From a gamma proteobacterium HTCC2207 (GTDB taxonomy: Bacteria; Pseudomonadota; Gammaproteobacteria; Pseudomonadales; Porticoccaceae): a DNA stretch of 64,000 bases. A model generated the notes under the pieces. It did not search any database and had not been told where the DNA came from. It was given only the letters and a program-made list of their open reading frames with translations. Shown piece after piece: positions 35,656 through 43,915 of this stretch. The position numbers were made by a program, and so were the translations under genes. The stretch spans positions 18,930 through 82,929 of the forward strand of contig CAJJAO010000005.1 of assembly GCA_905182265.1 (NCBI GenBank), in the 5' to 3' direction. Position 1 is the first letter of the stretch; every line of letters begins with the position of its first letter.

Positions 35656-36408
35656 CTAAAACTGAATAGTCTTGCCGTCCCAATCCAAGTAAGAAAGCTG
35701 GCCATCCACTTCTGCACTCGCCATGATGTTAGCCAGCTGATCAGCCACAAACGCCGACGAAAATAACTTTTCCTTTGGCACAGAGGCCTGAAAAGGTTTC
35801 GATAAATCTGTATCCACTGTGCCCGGATGAAACGCTATTAGTTTCACGTTTTTTAAGCGTCGCGCATATTCCACAGAAAATGACTTGAGCAAACTATTTA
35901 GAGCCGCTTTAGAGGCTCGATAGGAATACCAGCCACCCAACCGATTATCAGAAATACTGCCAACGCGAGCGCTAAAAACCGCCACTATGCAGGGAGCTTT
36001 ACCTGCTAGAGTTTTATGCAGCAACTTCAGCCATAGGGCCGGAATAATAGTATTGGCATGAAATATTTCGTGCATTGAGTCTGGCTGTATATCTTCAAAG
36101 CGCTTCTCAGGCCAAAAATGGTCATCATGGAGAATCCCATGGCAAATGCAGACGCGGCCAATTGAGCCAGCATAAGGCGCCAGCTTTTCAATCACCTCAA
36201 GCATGCTTGGTTCATCGTACTCAGACTCAATCCAAATTAGCCTATTATTAGAGATCCAAGGTGCAGAAAGATCTTCCGTTTGCCCGTTGCGGCTCACGGC
36301 AATGACATGCTCAACTTGGGGGTCAGTCAAAAATCTGGCGATCATTGCCTGCCCCAAACCGCCGCCTGCGCCTAATACCAACACATTATGGGGCTGAATT
36401 TCACTCAT
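35656..36408 (-). CDS. Short-chain dehydrogenase/reductase
   Basis: This 250-residue SDR has the nucleotide-binding VLVLGAGGGLGQAMIARFL at the N-terminus and the catalytic YRASKAALNSL (YxxxK) near residue 162, with a Ser upstream. It resembles CsgA / C-factor-like SDRs. The start overlaps the DCC protein gene by 4 bp (ATGA), and the operon runs DUF3429, DCC, SDR. It is convergent with the YceI operon and divergent from the photolyases through the leading gene. Substrate is unknown. Confidence 0.87.
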   Translation of the reverse strand: MSEIQPHNVLVLGAGGGLGQAMIARFLTDPQVEHVIAVSRNGQTEDLSAPWISNNRLIWIESEYDEPSMLEVIEKLAPYAGSIGRVCICHGILHDDHFWPEKRFEDIQPDSMHEIFHANTIIPALWLKLLHKTLAGKAPCIVAVFSARVGSISDNRLGGWYSYRASKAALNSLLKSFSVEYARRLKNVKLIAFHPGTVDTDLSKPFQASVPKEKLFSSAFVADQLANIMASAEVDGQLSYLDWDGKTIQF

Positions 36409-36803
36409 ACTGAATGCCTCGCTATGGCGCAGCTCTCGCAGCGGGCTCGGCCCATCACCAATCTAGAAATACGGTGCCTGTATTTGGCAAAGAACTTATA
36501 GCCAATTTCAGCGCACTGCTTCACGATAGGCCAGCGCAAGATCGCCACCCAATGGCGCCTACCCACAAGCACCCAGGCGGTATAAGTCACATCAAGGCCA
36601 TAGATCATCTGATCATTTTCGAGCTGCCCATGAAGTACAAGGTCGGCTTTCTGGGGGTCGATTGCAGGAAACCTCTCGGTGAAATCCGAGGCATAAATAT
36701 TCTCAAACGCAAGCTTATTGTCGCTGTTTAAGCGCCGCAAATGCTCTATCTCGAACACACAGAGAGGGCAGCCAGCATCATAAAAAATTCGCAGTTGCAC
36801 CAT
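36405..36803 (-). CDS. DCC family thiol-disulfide oxidoreductase (DUF393)
   Basis: The 132-residue product opens with IFYDAGCPLCVFEIEHL, which carries the DxxCxxC-type signature that names the DCC family (YDxxCPLC). Such proteins have a thioredoxin-like fold and are predicted disulfide exchange proteins. It lies 3 bp after the DUF3429 gene and overlaps the SDR gene by 4 bp. Partners and substrate are unknown. Confidence 0.87.
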   Translation of the reverse strand: MVQLRIFYDAGCPLCVFEIEHLRRLNSDNKLAFENIYASDFTERFPAIDPQKADLVLHGQLENDQMIYGLDVTYTAWVLVGRRHWVAILRWPIVKQCAEIGYKFFAKYRHRISRLVMGRARCESCAIARHSV

Positions 36804-36806
36804 TGG

Positions 36807-37301
36807 TTAGAGCTCCGTCAACATCAGTAAAATAGCGATCAAGTGAGTCAGCGCAACCACAGAAGTTAATCGAATACGCATGGCCCAGTATTGCTTTTGT
36901 TGGGGCCCGATTACAAGGCCTTCTATCAACAGCAACCCAAGATAACCCGCCATCAGCAGGCAGACCGCAAAAAGGGTCATTATCGGTGCGATATAGATCA
37001 ATAAAAGACTGGCCCAGGCACTCAGCGCCACCAAATTACTAAAAACGATGGCCCCTTGGAGCAACCCATCACCGGAGGACATCGCATCAGCCTGCCGAGC
37101 ATGGCCCCACAGGGTGCCGCTTAGAAAACTTAATATAATGGCGCTGTAGGCAATAAAGACATAGGGCGCATACAGCCCAAAGATCGCAGCACTTTGTAAT
37201 CCAGCGCCATAGAAAAAACCTTCTGCCATAAGGTAGCTGGGCACGAGGAACGGAATGAGCCCTAAATAGCCCAAAATATTAATAAGATTAGAACGACTCA
37301 T
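36807..37301 (-). CDS. DUF3429 membrane protein
   Basis: This protein of about 164 residues has five predicted membrane helices and the DUF3429 features ILGYLGLIPFL at the start and SFLSGTLWGHA in the middle. I start it at ATG 37301 (MSRSNLINILGYLG), since the family begins there; the frame is open up to 37445 but that part has no conserved content. Function is unknown. It heads the DCC-SDR operon and shares its upstream region with the photolyase operon. Confidence 0.8.
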   Translation of the reverse strand: MSRSNLINILGYLGLIPFLVPSYLMAEGFFYGAGLQSAAIFGLYAPYVFIAYSAIILSFLSGTLWGHARQADAMSSGDGLLQGAIVFSNLVALSAWASLLLIYIAPIMTLFAVCLLMAGYLGLLLIEGLVIGPQQKQYWAMRIRLTSVVALTHLIAILLMLTEL

Positions 37302-37472
37302 GTTTAGCAACCCAAACTTCGTTATGACGGCAATGTACGGTGCTCTTTGTAAAGTACTCCTTGTAAAGTGCTCTTTCACCGCCCATAAACCTTTGTTAAC
37401 AGCCTTTTGCGGCAGTAGCATAGAATACGGGTTAGAGTACGGCATAGACAGCCGATTAGACTCTCATCATTT

Positions 37473-37502
37473 CGATCCAAAGGGGTTTTGGTGGCGTAAC
37501 GA
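37473..37502 (+). promoter_or_regulatory. Candidate ECF sigma (RpoE/ChrR-type) promoter of the photolyase operon
   Basis: CGATCC (37473-37478), an 18-bp spacer and TAACGA (37497-37502) match the element before the sigma gene (TGATCC, 18 bp, TAACTC). The similarity extends beyond the hexamers: both read GATCCAA at one end and CGTAAC at the other. The GTG start of the DASH gene is 60 bp further on. In Rhodobacter, photolyase phrA is a known target of the same sigma family. Confidence 0.65.
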
Positions 37503-37561
37503 CAGCGACACTCCGTAATCAAGTTTCCTAACGAAATCCTCTAACGTAAATAGGGTAACAA

Positions 37562-38908
37562 GTGACTCCTAAGCATCAAGTTGGTCTTTTTTGGTTTAAT
37601 AATGATTTACGCGTCGCGGACAATCACGCACTCGAGCAAGCTTCGAGGGAAGTGGAGCAGCTTATTTGCATTTACTGCCTACCCCCCAGTGCCAACGGAA
37701 AAAAAGGCCCCAGTTCGCCATCAGGCCATCGGCTCCAGTTTCTTAAAGAAAGCTTAATAGACCTGAATAGCGGCCTTAATACTCTAGGACAGAACATTGA
37801 AGTCTACTTTGCACCGCCCTTAGAAACTATCGCCCAGCTGATCACCCAGTATGATATTGGCGCGCTGTATAGTAGCTCCAGCGCAGATTATTATGTCAAC
37901 ACAGTTTGGCAACTATTAAGGCAGCGCTATTCTATGATTGCCTTTAACCAGGTGAACAGCAGCAGCCTCTTTGACCCTGAGCAATTACCTTTTTCGTTAA
38001 ATGAACTCCCCGACAGTTTCTCTAAATTTCGCCGTAAGGTAGAACCAATAGAGGTCCGTAGCCCTTTGGCGACTCTAGCATCGCTACCTCCCCGGCCATC
38101 TAATGCAACAGCTAGGCAGTGGCAGCAGCAGTTCCCAGCATTCGAAAATAATCCCGCCCCGCTTTTTAAGGGTGGTGAGCGCAGTGCAGCAGATCATCTG
38201 CAGGGTTATTTTGCCCGGGGCTTGGCGAGCACTTACAAAGAGACCCGCAACGGTTTGGATGGAATGGACTATTCCACCAAATTTAGCCCTTGGCTGGCCA
38301 ACGGAAATCTGTCCCCCAGAATAATAATGCAGGCGCTTAGAGAGTACGAGCAGTCTGTGGAGAAGAATGATTCGACATACTGGATATATTTTGAACTTCT
38401 GTGGCGTGATTATTTTCGATGCTATGCCCAAAAATACGGCAAACGCCTATTTACCCTTGGTGGCATTAATCAGCGTAAACCGGCCACCAGTTTTTACCCT
38501 GAGCGATATCAGAAATGGTGTCAGGGCAATACGCCTTACCCTATAATCAACGCCTGTATGAAGCAGTTAAACACTACAGGCTATATATCTAACCGCGGCC
38601 GGCAATTGGTCGCTAGCTGCTTTGTCCATGAGCTTAATCTGGATTGGCGTTATGGCGCAGGCTATTTAGAACAGCAGCTTATTGACTATGATGTTGCATC
38701 TAACTGGGGTAACTGGCAATACCTGGCTGGTGTAGGCGCTGACCCCCGAGGCCATCGCCAGTTTAATCTAGCTAAGCAGACGCAAACCTATGATCCAGAT
38801 GAACTATTTATCAATAAATGGGCCGGCAACGACTGTTCGCCAGTACTCGACTCGGTCGATGCTGCTGACTGGCCGATCCTAGACTCTACAAAAGCACCTA
38901 AAATATGA
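37562..38908 (+). CDS. cryD: DASH family cryptochrome / single-strand-specific photolyase
   Basis: The 448-residue flavoprotein has an N-terminal Rossmann photolyase domain (VGLFWFNNDLRVADN) and a C-terminal FAD domain with the DASH hallmark YKETRNGLDGMDYSTKFSPW near residue 222, WIYFELLWRDYFR near residue 276, and the tail NWGNWQYLAGVGADPRGHR. DASH proteins repair CPD lesions in single-stranded DNA and may signal. The start is a GTG with AGGG upstream. The last 4 bp overlap the Fe-S photolyase gene. It has a likely ECF sigma promoter. Confidence 0.93.
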   Translation: MTPKHQVGLFWFNNDLRVADNHALEQASREVEQLICIYCLPPSANGKKGPSSPSGHRLQFLKESLIDLNSGLNTLGQNIEVYFAPPLETIAQLITQYDIGALYSSSSADYYVNTVWQLLRQRYSMIAFNQVNSSSLFDPEQLPFSLNELPDSFSKFRRKVEPIEVRSPLATLASLPPRPSNATARQWQQQFPAFENNPAPLFKGGERSAADHLQGYFARGLASTYKETRNGLDGMDYSTKFSPWLANGNLSPRIIMQALREYEQSVEKNDSTYWIYFELLWRDYFRCYAQKYGKRLFTLGGINQRKPATSFYPERYQKWCQGNTPYPIINACMKQLNTTGYISNRGRQLVASCFVHELNLDWRYGAGYLEQQLIDYDVASNWGNWQYLAGVGADPRGHRQFNLAKQTQTYDPDELFINKWAGNDCSPVLDSVDAADWPILDSTKAPKI

Positions 38909-40458
38909 CTCAGTTTCACAGCATTAGACTTATTCTCGGCGACCAGCTAAATCGCCAACATTCTTGGTATAAGAAGCAGGACGATGGCGTCTTGTATGTC
39001 ATCGCAGAATTGCACCAGGAAGCAGTTTACGTTACCCATCATATTCAAAAACTGTGCAGCTTTTTTGCCGCTATGGCAGATTTTGCTCAGTCGCTTCAGG
39101 CTGATGGCCATCGGGTAAGCTATTACAACCTGGATGACAGTGCTGGTTATGAAAGCTTGGTGCATATGATTAGCTCTTTGTGCCATCAGCATGGAGCTAA
39201 GAATTTTGACTATCAGGCCCCAGATGAATTCCGCTTAATGGAGCAGTTGGAGGGTTTGGATTTAGGGCATGAAGTGAGCGTCACCTGCTATGACAGTGAG
39301 CATTTTTTACTACCTCAGCAAGAGATAAGCCAATACATTAATGCGGGCAAGCACAACCGCATGGAGTCGTTCTATCGCAAAATGCGCAAGCGTTTCAATA
39401 TATTGATGGCCGGGGAGCAGCCCCTTGGTGAGCGCTGGAATTTTGACGGAGAAAATAGACAGAAGCTTAAAGCAGCAGATCTTGCCGAGGTCCCTGAGCC
39501 TCTGCTGTTTGATAATGATGTCAGCGAGATTATGCAGCGCCTCGAAAGGCACCAGATAAAGTCCCTAGGTAAAGGCAGCGACACATTACCCTGGCCCATT
39601 AATGAACAGCAGTCTCTGCAGCTACTGGGCTTTTTTTGCCAGCACTGCCTACCCAATTTTGGCCGCTTCCAAGACGCTATGACTCGGCACGGCGAAAATC
39701 GCTGGAGCCTATATCACTCGCGCCTATCATTTGCCCTCAACAGTAAAATCTTGCACCCCATGCAGGTTATCGAAGCTGCCATCGAATGCTTTAACAGCAA
39801 CGATGAGGCTATTGATCTAGCCCAAATCGAAGGCTTTGTGCGTCAAATTCTCGGTTGGCGAGAATATGTGCGTGCTGTGTACTGGGTCAACATGCCCGAC
39901 TATGCCCAGCGCAATGAGTTTGATGCACAACGTAACCTGCCAGAGTATTTTTGGACTGGCGAAACCAAGATGTCCTGTATGAAGCAGGCTATTGATCAAT
40001 CATTAGATTACGCTTACGCCCATCATATTCAGCGCCTTATGGTCACAGGCAATTTTGCCATGCTCACGGGCATTGATCCCGACCAGGTTGATGGCTGGTA
40101 TCTGGGCATTTATATCGATGCGATTGAATGGGTAGAAATGCCCAACACCAGAGGCATGAGCCAATTTGCCGACGGAGGCCTAATTGCTACCAAACCCTAT
40201 GCTGCCAGCGGCAGTTATATTAATAAGATGAGCGATTACTGTAGCGACTGTCATTACAGCGTTAAAGAGCGCTTCACAGAACAGGCCTGCCCTTTTAACA
40301 GTCTGTATTGGCACTTTATGCAGCGCCATGCCGACAGGTTTTCTCGTAACCCGAGAACTGCCATGGCCTATCGAAGCTGGGATAAAATGGATACGGACGT
40401 GAAGCGCCAGCTACTAGAGCGCGCAGAATACTGCTTGGAGAATATTGAAAGCCTTTAG
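38905..40458 (+). CDS. phrB: Fe-S bacterial cryptochrome/photolyase (PhrB-type (6-4) photolyase)
   Basis: This 517-residue protein belongs to the FeS-BCP class. Four cysteines, Cys358, Cys446, Cys449 and Cys462, have exactly the spacing (88, 3, 13) of the [4Fe-4S] ligands Cys350/438/441/454 of Agrobacterium PhrB, a proven (6-4) photolyase. Other conserved blocks are IRLILGDQLN at the N-terminus, ILGWREYVRAVYW, and the FAD region MVTGNFAMLTGIDPDQVDGWY. It is co-translated with the DASH gene (ATGA overlap). Together they cover single-stranded CPD and (6-4) lesions. Confidence 0.94.
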   Translation: MTQFHSIRLILGDQLNRQHSWYKKQDDGVLYVIAELHQEAVYVTHHIQKLCSFFAAMADFAQSLQADGHRVSYYNLDDSAGYESLVHMISSLCHQHGAKNFDYQAPDEFRLMEQLEGLDLGHEVSVTCYDSEHFLLPQQEISQYINAGKHNRMESFYRKMRKRFNILMAGEQPLGERWNFDGENRQKLKAADLAEVPEPLLFDNDVSEIMQRLERHQIKSLGKGSDTLPWPINEQQSLQLLGFFCQHCLPNFGRFQDAMTRHGENRWSLYHSRLSFALNSKILHPMQVIEAAIECFNSNDEAIDLAQIEGFVRQILGWREYVRAVYWVNMPDYAQRNEFDAQRNLPEYFWTGETKMSCMKQAIDQSLDYAYAHHIQRLMVTGNFAMLTGIDPDQVDGWYLGIYIDAIEWVEMPNTRGMSQFADGGLIATKPYAASGSYINKMSDYCSDCHYSVKERFTEQACPFNSLYWHFMQRHADRFSRNPRTAMAYRSWDKMDTDVKRQLLERAEYCLENIESL

Positions 40459-40536
40459 CCCGAAAAAGAGCCTGTAGCCTTATTAGAAAGCCTTTAGCTT
40501 GGATGAAAAGCCTTTAGCGTAAATAGAGCTTTTAGC
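40450..40536. repeat. Five stop-anchored repeats 3' of phrB
   Basis: AGCCTTTAGC (40450-40459, containing the real phrB stop TAG) recurs as AGCCTGTAGC (40469), AGCCTTTAGC (40489), AGCCTTTAGC (40509) and AGCTTTTAGC (40527), spaced 18-20 bp. Preceding GAAA or GAAAA is also repeated. The spacing changes frame, so TAGs appear in all frames. The array fills the 83-bp gap to the convergent serine hydrolase gene. Confidence 0.85.
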
Positions 40537-40541
40537 CCTGC

Positions 40542-41780
40542 CTAAGGTTTACTGACGTCTACCAGCGCATCAATAATATCGCTATAGTTTTCAAAAAACT
40601 CTTTAGAAGTGCCATCTTCAAACGTCACAGGCGACTTAAGATTACCCTCCATTTTAACAATACCCGTCGAGTCCAAAAAGCTCGCAACTGCCAATCTAAA
40701 CTTAACGGTGCCAATCCAGTTAATATATTTCAAAATACCCCAATCCTGCTTTGTACCCCCAGTTGAATGATATTTCGTGATGCGAGTAAAGACCACGTCA
40801 TTGGCGCGATCAACAAAAACATACTGGCCAAATTTACCGCTGGCATTAAAAATAACAGCTTCTTCATCGTGCTTCGAAATCCACCAGTGCAGTGAATAAC
40901 CTCTATCCTGCTCAATAGTAGAGCTACTCAAATCGCTCCAGACCTTGGTGAATGTCTCGTCCACATAGTCAGCAGATATAATCTGCTCGCCGTTCCAATT
41001 ACCGTTGCGGGCAAATAGCAGACCGAATCTTGAATACTGGCGCACGGTGGTATCGACGCAGCAATAAGTTAATGGATTGCCAGCCCCGTCTTGCCAAAGC
41101 ACCACATCGGTTAAGCCTATTTTATTAAAGATACGCTCAGCCAATAATTTGTCGGCAGGTTCCCCAGTCGCCTGCAACAGAATATCGGCAAGTAACATGG
41201 AGTTGACGTTGTTGTACTCAAAGACCTGCCCCGCTTTTTGCTCCACCCCAACTGACTTTGCATAGGCCAGGTGGTCAGCAGAAAAGAACATATTTTCATG
41301 TTCGTGAGACGGCATTTCTAAACCACTGGTCATATCCAGAAGATGGCGAATCGTAATATCGCGGCGCTCATCATTAAAGTAGTCAAGATAGTTGGCCACC
41401 GGATCGTCGAGACTATCTATCTCACCTCTATCGATGGATATACCTACCAGGGCAGCATAAAAACTCTTTGCCATGGACCAAGATGTGCCATGGCTGTCTT
41501 TATCGTAACCTTCGGCGTAGCGTTCGCCCACAAGTAAGCCATTCTTAAAGAAGGCAACACCCTGAGTGGCTGCGTCTTCGAAAGATAGATCAAATAAGTG
41601 ATCAATTTTTGACTGGTCTAAATTGACTTCTTCGGCAGAAGCTTGGGTCCAGTCTTGGACTGGATAATGCTGAATTAATGCAGTCTCAGGTGTCTGGGCT
41701 GATACGCCAAAACAGAACAGTAGCGCAATCAGAGCAACACATGGTCTCGCATTAATAATGCCATTTTTATTCTCAGTCAT
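40542..41780 (-). CDS. Secreted serine hydrolase (class C beta-lactamase-like)
   Basis: The product of about 412 residues has a signal peptide (PCVALIALLFCFGVSAQ) and a beta-lactamase/DD-peptidase fold. The SxxK nucleophile is in GTSWSMAKSFYAAL, the YxN motif is in VFEYNNVNSMLLAD, and a third-motif-like ASGKFGQYV is near the C-terminus. The family includes esterases, 6-aminohexanoate-dimer hydrolases and D-aminopeptidases, so resistance is not implied. I chose ATG 41780 with GAGGG upstream. The frame is open to 41933, but that part shows no signal or domain. It is convergent with phrB. Confidence 0.87.
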   Translation of the reverse strand: MTENKNGIINARPCVALIALLFCFGVSAQTPETALIQHYPVQDWTQASAEEVNLDQSKIDHLFDLSFEDAATQGVAFFKNGLLVGERYAEGYDKDSHGTSWSMAKSFYAALVGISIDRGEIDSLDDPVANYLDYFNDERRDITIRHLLDMTSGLEMPSHEHENMFFSADHLAYAKSVGVEQKAGQVFEYNNVNSMLLADILLQATGEPADKLLAERIFNKIGLTDVVLWQDGAGNPLTYCCVDTTVRQYSRFGLLFARNGNWNGEQIISADYVDETFTKVWSDLSSSTIEQDRGYSLHWWISKHDEEAVIFNASGKFGQYVFVDRANDVVFTRITKYHSTGGTKQDWGILKYINWIGTVKFRLAVASFLDSTGIVKMEGNLKSPVTFEDGTSKEFFENYSDIIDALVDVSKP

Positions 41781-41879
41781 ACCAACCCTCAGCCCTTCAA
41801 TTATTATTTTATAACGCATAGTATATAGCGTAATTAATACCGGTACTGCGCTTTCGCCTGCTTTATTTATCGCCAAGAT

Positions 41880-42012
41880 TGATCCATTATTGTAGAAAAA
41901 ACGTGTGACCAAATATTCGTCTATCGGCCTCATATCTGCATACTAAAATACATAAAAGCTATTGCACTTGACGTAGGAAAGGTCTAAGTTGGAGTGTCTA
42001 GGTTCCTATAAT
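41880..42012 (+). promoter_or_regulatory. Possible promoter elements upstream of proteorhodopsin
   Basis: The 334-bp gap 41781-42114 separates the divergent hydrolase and proteorhodopsin genes. It contains a TATAAT at 42007-42012 without a good -35 at 17 bp. It also has TGATCC at 41880-41885 followed after 18 bp by TGTGAC, a partial match to the ECF element in front of the sigma and photolyase genes (right -35 and spacing, poor -10). A good AGGGG ribosome binding site precedes the ATG at 42115. I cannot choose between the two promoters. Confidence 0.3.
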
Positions 42013-42114
42013 ATTTGGTTCCCTAGAGCACCTGTAAGAGGAGTGTCGGATGGTTTGTTTGTTTCTATCTTGCTGACACTAATAATAATAAAGCTTTATA
42101 CGTAGGGGTTAAAT

Positions 42115-42804
42115 ATGTCCAACAATCTTCAATCCGGCGATTATGTCGGCATGTCCTTCTGGTTAATTTCCATGGCACTCGTTGCTGCCACTGCATTCTT
42201 CTTCCTTGAGCGTGATCGTGTTGCGGGCAAGTGGAAGACTTCTCTGACAGTTTCTGGTTTGGTTACACTTATCGCGGCAGTTCACTACTTTTACATGCGC
42301 GATGTTTGGGTTGCTACTGGAACTTCACCAACGGAATTCCGTTATATCGACTGGTTACTCACTGTGCCGTTATTGATGGCTGAGTTCTATCTGATTATGT
42401 CTGCCGTAGGCAAGGTACCAGGACGAGTGTTCTGGAATCTATTAGGTGGTTCTACTGCTATGTTGCTATTCGGCTATGCTGGTGAGACTGGCATGATGAG
42501 TCCACTTATGGGCTTCGTTCTGTCCATGGCAGCTTGGTTCTATGTAATCTGGTACATCATTAAAGGCGAAGCCAGCAAAGTTAATGCTAGCTTGGCAAAC
42601 CCAAATGTACAGAAAGCTTATAAGACAATGACCTTGTTGGTTACTGTTGGTTGGGCAATCTATCCATTAGGTTACTTTATGGGTTACCTCGGTGGCGGCG
42701 CAGACGCTGGCACTATGAACGTAATCTATAACCTGGCTGATTTCTGGAATAAGATTGGCTTCGGTATTGTTATTTGGTCAGCAGCAGTAGCAGATTCTGA
42801 ATAA
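42115..42804 (+). CDS. Proteorhodopsin, green-absorbing type
   Basis: This is a light-driven outward proton pump with seven helices in 229 residues. By alignment to the SAR86 green proteorhodopsin, the Schiff-base lysine is Lys213 (NLADFWNKIGFG), the proton acceptor is Asp79 with Thr83 and the donor Glu90 (YIDWLLTVPLLMAEFY), and the acceptor's partner is His57 (AAVHYFYMRD). The spectral-tuning position equivalent to 105 is Leu87, which predicts green absorption. Unlike the SAR86 protein, there is no N-terminal signal peptide. The gene heads the retinal synthesis genes and is followed by a hairpin that may separate its high expression from theirs. Confidence 0.97.
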   Translation: MSNNLQSGDYVGMSFWLISMALVAATAFFFLERDRVAGKWKTSLTVSGLVTLIAAVHYFYMRDVWVATGTSPTEFRYIDWLLTVPLLMAEFYLIMSAVGKVPGRVFWNLLGGSTAMLLFGYAGETGMMSPLMGFVLSMAAWFYVIWYIIKGEASKVNASLANPNVQKAYKTMTLLVTVGWAIYPLGYFMGYLGGGADAGTMNVIYNLADFWNKIGFGIVIWSAAVADSE

Positions 42805-42854
42805 GCTACTCGTCAAGTAACAATGTGTAACAAAGTATCAAAGTAAGAAAGTGT

Positions 42855-42881
42855 GAAAGAGCCGGCAGCGTCGGCTCTTTC
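42855..42881 (+). terminator. Hairpin between proteorhodopsin and crtE (terminator or attenuator)
   Basis: GAAAGAGCCG (42855-42864) and CGGCTCTTTC (42872-42881) pair perfectly over 10 bp around a 7-nt loop, followed by TCTCTT and then A-rich sequence. The T-tract is interrupted, so termination may be partial. That would give much proteorhodopsin mRNA and less carotenoid gene mRNA. Confidence 0.75.
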
Positions 42882-42937
42882 TCTCTTAAAAATAATAGAG
42901 TAGCCACCAAAGGTTACCAGTCATAAGGGTAATATTA

Positions 42938-43915
42938 ATGCCCCCAAAGAATTTAGACACAGCACAAGCATTGACATCGTTGGACGCTCTGTACCAGCGT
43001 GAAATGCCAGATGTTAATAGTAGCCTGGCTCAAGCAGCTAGCTATCATTTCAAGAATCCCGGAAAGTCCTTTCGAGCGCAGCTCGCGCTATCTAGTGGCA
43101 CAGCCCTAGGTTTAAACGAGCAAGATAATTACCATTGGGCAGCAGCCTGTGAGCTATTGCACAACGCCTCTCTGATACATGATGATATCAGCGACGCTAG
43201 CACCCACAGACGCGGCCAGCAAAGTATCAATGAAAAATTTGGCTCTGACATGGCCCTGTGTCTCGGCGACTGGATGGTTGCCAAAGCATTTGAACTCGCA
43301 GCGCGCAATAGCAGCTGCGGTGGCCAGTTAGTTGCTCTATTAGCCCAGGCAATGCAGGAAACCTGCAGCGGACAAATCTCAGATATCAGCCAGCGTCAAT
43401 GCGCAGAGCTCGACCAATGGCAGCAGATCGCCAAGGGTAAAACCGCCCCATTACTGATTGCCCCAATCAAAGGCGCGGCCATCGCCGCTGGCCTCAACAA
43501 AGACTTAGATGTTCAGGAACGTCTCGGAGGCCTTGAAAAACTTGTTGGTCTCTGTGGGCTGGCCTATCAGGGCCGCAACGATATCGATGACATTATTCCT
43601 TCCAGCCGCAGGTCTAGCGATCTAGACGGGCGAAAACCAAACTTGGTAGTAAGTTTATTTGCCCATCAGGGGACTGGACGTGAATCGTTTAACCGCTGGT
43701 ACAGTTCCGACGATAATAATCAACTCGGGCAGTGGCAGAGCCGCATTGCCTCCAGTGATGTTATTTTGCAAGCCAACCAGTCTGTGGATTTTTGGCTTGT
43801 GCAAGCAGAGCAGTTAGTCAGCTCTGTACCAAGCCCCCTTCAATTTGTGACCTATGAGCTTTTTAACGCCGTAAAACATAAAACAATTACAAAAAGCCAA
43901 GGGCGTATCGCTTGA
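42938..43915 (+). CDS. crtE: Geranylgeranyl diphosphate synthase
   Basis: CrtE extends farnesyl diphosphate to the C20 precursor of phytoene. The 325-residue isoprenyl synthase shows the first Asp-rich motif in LIHDDISDAS near residue 82, the second in GRNDIDDII near residue 212, and the FRAQLALSSG basic site. It is the first gene of crtE-crtI-crtB-crtY-blh-idi and overlaps crtI by 4 bp (TTGA). Confidence 0.93.
   Translation: MPPKNLDTAQALTSLDALYQREMPDVNSSLAQAASYHFKNPGKSFRAQLALSSGTALGLNEQDNYHWAAACELLHNASLIHDDISDASTHRRGQQSINEKFGSDMALCLGDWMVAKAFELAARNSSCGGQLVALLAQAMQETCSGQISDISQRQCAELDQWQQIAKGKTAPLLIAPIKGAAIAAGLNKDLDVQERLGGLEKLVGLCGLAYQGRNDIDDIIPSSRRSSDLDGRKPNLVVSLFAHQGTGRESFNRWYSSDDNNQLGQWQSRIASSDVILQANQSVDFWLVQAEQLVSSVPSPLQFVTYELFNAVKHKTITKSQGRIA

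Noticed and set aside
40542..41780. Beta-lactam resistance gene
   Set aside because: The fold is beta-lactamase-like, but the family mostly contains esterases and peptidases, and nothing around it points to resistance.
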